Source of the DNA: Mesorhizobium sp. AR10
GTDB taxonomy: Bacteria > Pseudomonadota > Alphaproteobacteria > Rhizobiales > Rhizobiaceae
Length of the DNA stretch: 64,000 nt
Direction of reading: 5' to 3'
Assembly: GCF_024746795.1 (NCBI RefSeq)
Contig: NZ_CP080524.1
Location: 2,086,001 to 2,150,000, forward strand
The stretch's first letter is position 1; each line of letters starts with the position of its first letter. A program made the position numbers and the translations under genes. Of the stretch, positions 61,074-64,000 are shown piece by piece. Below the pieces are notes generated by a model. It ran no database searches. It was not told where the DNA came from and was given only the letters and a program-made list of their open reading frames with translations.

Positions 61074-63215
61074 CTAGGATGCTTGGGCGATTTGCAGCAT
61101 GCCTGTGTCGTCGATGCTATCCTTGCCGGATTCTTTGAGATGGTCGAAGCGTTCCATCAGATCGGCAAGATTCTCGTCCTTCTTTGCGATGTGGTTCAAT
61201 AACTCCCAGACTGGCTCACCACCGAACTCCATCACCAGCTTCATCCGCGTGTCCCCCGCAGCGGGATCGGCGCGCTCTAGCATCGAAGCCAACAAATCGA
61301 CATATGTCGCCCGGCACTCGAGCAGGATTTCGTCCCAGCCGCGGATAGATATGCGCGTGTCGTTTGTCTGGATGGGTGGATTTCCCGGATGTCCGACAAG
61401 AAGTCCGCTCAAAACAGCGGTTGGATGAAACGCTCGGGTGAAGTCTAGGTAGTCGCGCAGCTGCCTGTCGTTCTCCGCAGTCAGTTCGCGCGCAGGCGCC
61501 TTCAGCTCGACAATCTGGATCGTCTTCTTCGCGGCATCGGTCAGGAAGACGAAGTCCGCCCGCTCGCGCTCGGTCATCCCTTTAATTTCTCGTCCCGCGC
61601 GGTCCTTGGTAGCGTCATCCAGGGCGGAGTGCTCTATTGTCGTTTTCAGATGTCTATCAGCCGTAAGGAGATCGCCCCGCGGCTGCAGAATCCATGGAAA
61701 ACTTTCGATCAGTTCCTGCAGGTTCTCCTCGCTCTTCTGGTGCACCAGGCGGTGCAGAAGACTGAGAGCGTATGCTCTCTGGGCGAAGGTCATGGCCAAG
61801 CCCATCGCTTCCGGAACGGAATGCTGGTGAAGCTTCGAAGTCACGTCAAGGAAGCTCGCGGACCCCGACGGTGCCTCCCCAAGACCAGCCCAAAGATCTT
61901 TCAAAAGGCTTCGCGTCGGCAGGTTCACCCACGCCTGCGAGACAGCCGCCAGAAGTTCGTCCGCTACGTCTCCCTGATTCTTTCCTAGTTCCTTGGTCGC
62001 TTCGGCTACCAGCAGATCGATCTGCTCGTTCTCATGCGGGGAGTAGACGGCAATCTGATGTGCCGCTCGGCGCGTGGCAGCCCTGCTCCTAACCTCCGCA
62101 ACATGCTTCCCGGCGCGATGCGCCGCGTAAGAGCCCAGCCAATTTCCGACTTTCTGGCGACGCCATTCACGAAATTCGCCAAGCTCTTCGCTGCTCCAGT
62201 CAAGGCTCGAACGGTCGGTGGAAATGAGATCGCGCTCGAACTCGTCCAGCCAGTCGGCTTCGACGGCTCCGTACATGTAGCGCTGAAACACCTCCTTCCC
62301 TTTGGCACCGAAGAAGAAAGGCCTGTCCTGAGCGCTCTTTCCATGAGCGAAAACGCCAATCCCCGCTTCATCGGCCGCCCACTCGGCAGAACCGACGAAC
62401 CCCACCCAATATTTGACCTCTCCGGCTGCAAGCCTTTCTGTGGAGTAGCCCTCCGCAGGAATGCGGAGTTCAAATGCCGGAATCGCACGGTTCTTGTCGA
62501 TCGGTTGCCCGTTAATCGTCACCGCGAAGTCCTCCCGGTTGAGAACGACCGTGAACTTGCTAGCAAGGGCGATCTCCATCGCTTCGGTCGCGAGATCCTG
62601 ATTTGACGTCAAGCGTCGCATCTTGATCAGCGTCCCTGTCTTCTTCTCAGATCCGCGAACCCGATCGACGAAAGCAACGACATCTGCTGGGGTGTCAGCT
62701 GAAAGCGATACCGACAGGTCCTCGTCTTCAAGGGTGAATTTGGGTGGATAAGCACCGCCCTGCTGGCCTGCGGCTATTAGATCGTCAAGGTCCAGTGTGA
62801 ACCAACTAATCTTGCCGTCTGCACAGGAAATCACGTCAACTGATCGTGCGATGCCGAAAGGCGCGAGCTTGCCGATGCCCTTGCGGCCCATGGGACCGCG
62901 CCCGCCCGGAGACTTCATCTTTGGTCCCGTGCGCTTCGGCTTTCCTATTACTAGGTAGCGCGTGCGGATAGCCCCGAAGTTCATTCCGAATCCATCATCG
63001 GCAACAGCAAGAAACCTTTCTTCGGAAGTCGCACCGCTGGCGGATGTAGTGATATAGACATGCTCCGCGTCTGCATCCCAGCAGTTCGCGACGATCTCGG
63101 CGAGAACACTCCCGGGTTTATTTTGATAGAGGCGAATTCCAAGATGCTCGATTACGTTGTGATCGAACTCGAGTACGGGCGGATTTACCGCCTCCGAAAT
63201 TTTCTCTTCGCTCAT
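61074..63215 (-). CDS. GHKL ATPase fused to a C-terminal PD-(D/E)XK nuclease-like domain
   Basis: 713 residues from the ATG at 63215 (GGGGGAAG upstream). Residues about 30-240 are a GHKL (Hsp90/MutL/MORC-type) ATPase: N box 'AEIVANCWDADA' with Asn44, G1 'VADDGFGMN' (Asp73/74), G2 'GRKGIGKLAPFG' (110-121). The middle 250 residues are a helical linker. The last 200 residues contain 'LQELIESFPWIL', 'ADFVFLTDAAKKTIQIVELKAP' with Asp554, Glu570 and Lys572, a PD-(D/E)XK core like those of Shedu-type proteins. MORC-like GHKL ATPases are known companions of C5-methylase and Vsr genes. This one probably acts as the restriction effector. Confidence 0.78.
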   Translation of the reverse strand: MSEEKISEAVNPPVLEFDHNVIEHLGIRLYQNKPGSVLAEIVANCWDADAEHVYITTSASGATSEERFLAVADDGFGMNFGAIRTRYLVIGKPKRTGPKMKSPGGRGPMGRKGIGKLAPFGIARSVDVISCADGKISWFTLDLDDLIAAGQQGGAYPPKFTLEDEDLSVSLSADTPADVVAFVDRVRGSEKKTGTLIKMRRLTSNQDLATEAMEIALASKFTVVLNREDFAVTINGQPIDKNRAIPAFELRIPAEGYSTERLAAGEVKYWVGFVGSAEWAADEAGIGVFAHGKSAQDRPFFFGAKGKEVFQRYMYGAVEADWLDEFERDLISTDRSSLDWSSEELGEFREWRRQKVGNWLGSYAAHRAGKHVAEVRSRAATRRAAHQIAVYSPHENEQIDLLVAEATKELGKNQGDVADELLAAVSQAWVNLPTRSLLKDLWAGLGEAPSGSASFLDVTSKLHQHSVPEAMGLAMTFAQRAYALSLLHRLVHQKSEENLQELIESFPWILQPRGDLLTADRHLKTTIEHSALDDATKDRAGREIKGMTERERADFVFLTDAAKKTIQIVELKAPARELTAENDRQLRDYLDFTRAFHPTAVLSGLLVGHPGNPPIQTNDTRISIRGWDEILLECRATYVDLLASMLERADPAAGDTRMKLVMEFGGEPVWELLNHIAKKDENLADLMERFDHLKESGKDSIDDTGMLQIAQAS

Positions 63216-63294
63216 CTTCCCCCCGTCGGCCACCGTCCTCGTTGTAGCACTCTTTTGCGAAGTTCCTACCACTCTGAGGAGGATTGACTGCCGT

Positions 63295-63793
63295 TTATTC
63301 CCAGCCGATCTCGACCGCCAGATACTCCCTCATGACGATCCGCACGAGCATCCCGGCCGTCTGCATGACTGCATAGCGGTACACTCCTTTCTGCACGATG
63401 ACCCAATCTTCGTCGAGATCCTCGCCTGTGATTGTTCGCGTCATCATCCGGCTGCCCACCTCGGGGCACCTGCCGTTCGGCCACGAGACGTCTTCGAAAA
63501 CCTGGTCATTCAGAAAGGTCAGCGGAACGATCCATCTTCAACATCTGCTCCCTGATCTCGTAGTAAGCATGGCCGCGAGAGATTTTCACGACTACGTTCT
63601 TGATGCGCCGTTTTCTGGCATCCATGTGATAGTTTCTTCTCCGAAGAGGTTCGTGTCGACCTGCTTGGATTTCTCGATCCGGCTGCGAAGACCTGGATTG
63701 GCTTCGAAAGTCCATGCCACCCGCTCTATGACCTGCGCGGCCGGATCGGTGGAGCCTGCCAGCACAGCCCCGAGGAAGGTTCCCCCATTTCAT
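63295..63793 (-). pseudogene. Frame-broken small gene, HNH-associated family
   Basis: Three consecutive minus-strand frames each carry one part of a protein: 'GAVLAGSTDPAAQVIERVAW' and 'QVDTNLFGEETITWMPENG' (about 63600-63790), then 'RIKNVVVKISRGHAYYEIRE' (about 63530-63600), then 'VGSRMMTRTITGEDLDEDWV' and 'VRIVMREYLAVEIGWE' ending at 63295. Joined, they form one protein-like sequence resembling the C-terminal part of uncharacterised proteins with an upstream HNH domain, which is my recollection only. At least two frameshifts break it. No HNH motif was found upstream. Confidence 0.5.
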
Positions 63794-64000
63794 CGTCCTC
63801 GATGCATCCTATTCGCCCCGAAATGGGCAGCTATCGGTCACCGCGTCATCGTTGAGTAGAGTTCCATGGCATTTTTTCCACAGGGGTGCGTCGAAACTGG
63901 TCCGATCTTTTGTGCTTCCGTAGTGCTTCCGCGCGGAAAGCATGACGACACACGCCAAAATCCAAATCGGAGAGTTTTGGACTAAGCCGCGTGCTTCCGA
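63794..64000. other. Right end of the window
   Basis: No gene seen. The last 110 bases contain two nearby gtgcttccg words (63912 and 63922 region) and one more at the very end (63989 region), a short repeat of unknown meaning. Confidence 0.35.

Overview
The window is high-GC DNA from an alphaproteobacterium of the order Rhizobiales, most likely Mesorhizobium or a close relative. This is an inference from gene families, not from a search: a MucR regulator with the Asp-substituted finger known from M. loti, a Ti-type TraA relaxase, a DUF982 protein, Rbs-type sugar transport with an RpiR regulator, and a kdp operon with kdpF. No rRNA or intact tRNA gene was seen.

Bases 1-38.4 kb look like ordinary chromosome. 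They hold a CoA-transferase/citryl-CoA lyase pair; a complete kdp potassium-uptake operon (kdpFABC-DE, all minus strand) with two extra small membrane-protein genes; a cluster of small genes ending in a frameshifted dapA-like gene; a SnoaL-flavin monooxygenase fusion and a RidA protein; a lone HerA-like ATPase and a secreted L,D-transpeptidase-like protein; and a sugar/polyol operon (RpiR regulator, SDR, mannitol dehydrogenase family enzyme, TIM-barrel epimerase, sugar-binding protein, ATPase, two permeases) divergent from a Gfo/Idh/MocA oxidoreductase. Two copies of a TATGGA-type motif flank the regulator and are its likely operators. RsgA, a broken NUDIX gene and an SDR follow.

Bases 33.1-38.64 kb form a guanidine-use operon on the minus strand. 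A guanidine-I (ykkC) riboswitch precedes a NitT/TauT-type ABC transporter, a ureohydrolase with the features expected of a nickel-dependent guanidine hydrolase, a histidine-rich protein and a HupE/UreJ nickel permease. Import, hydrolysis and metal supply appear to be under guanidine control as one unit.

Bases 38.9-51.8 kb are accessory DNA: a possible sRNA, an Mrr-like nuclease beside a hypothetical gene, small hypotheticals, a tyrosine integrase with upstream repeats, then Xre, AlpA, TraA, TraC, TraD, MucR and HU genes, a DUF736 remnant and a ParB fragment that has lost its N-terminal part. This is the skeleton of an integrative mobilisable or conjugative element.

Bases 51.8-63.8 kb are a defence island butted against the truncated ParB gene: a dGTPase, a decayed initiator-tRNA-like sequence, a two-gene SIR2-HerA system, a PD-(D/E)XK protein, and a restriction-modification-like module made of a C5 cytosine methyltransferase, a GIY-YIG protein, a Vsr endonuclease and a large GHKL ATPase fused to a C-terminal nuclease-like domain. 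A frame-broken small gene ends the island. The most interesting parts are the GHKL-nuclease/C5-methylase module and the guanidine operon, which has a His-rich protein and HupE and, in this window, no HypA/HypB-type chaperones.
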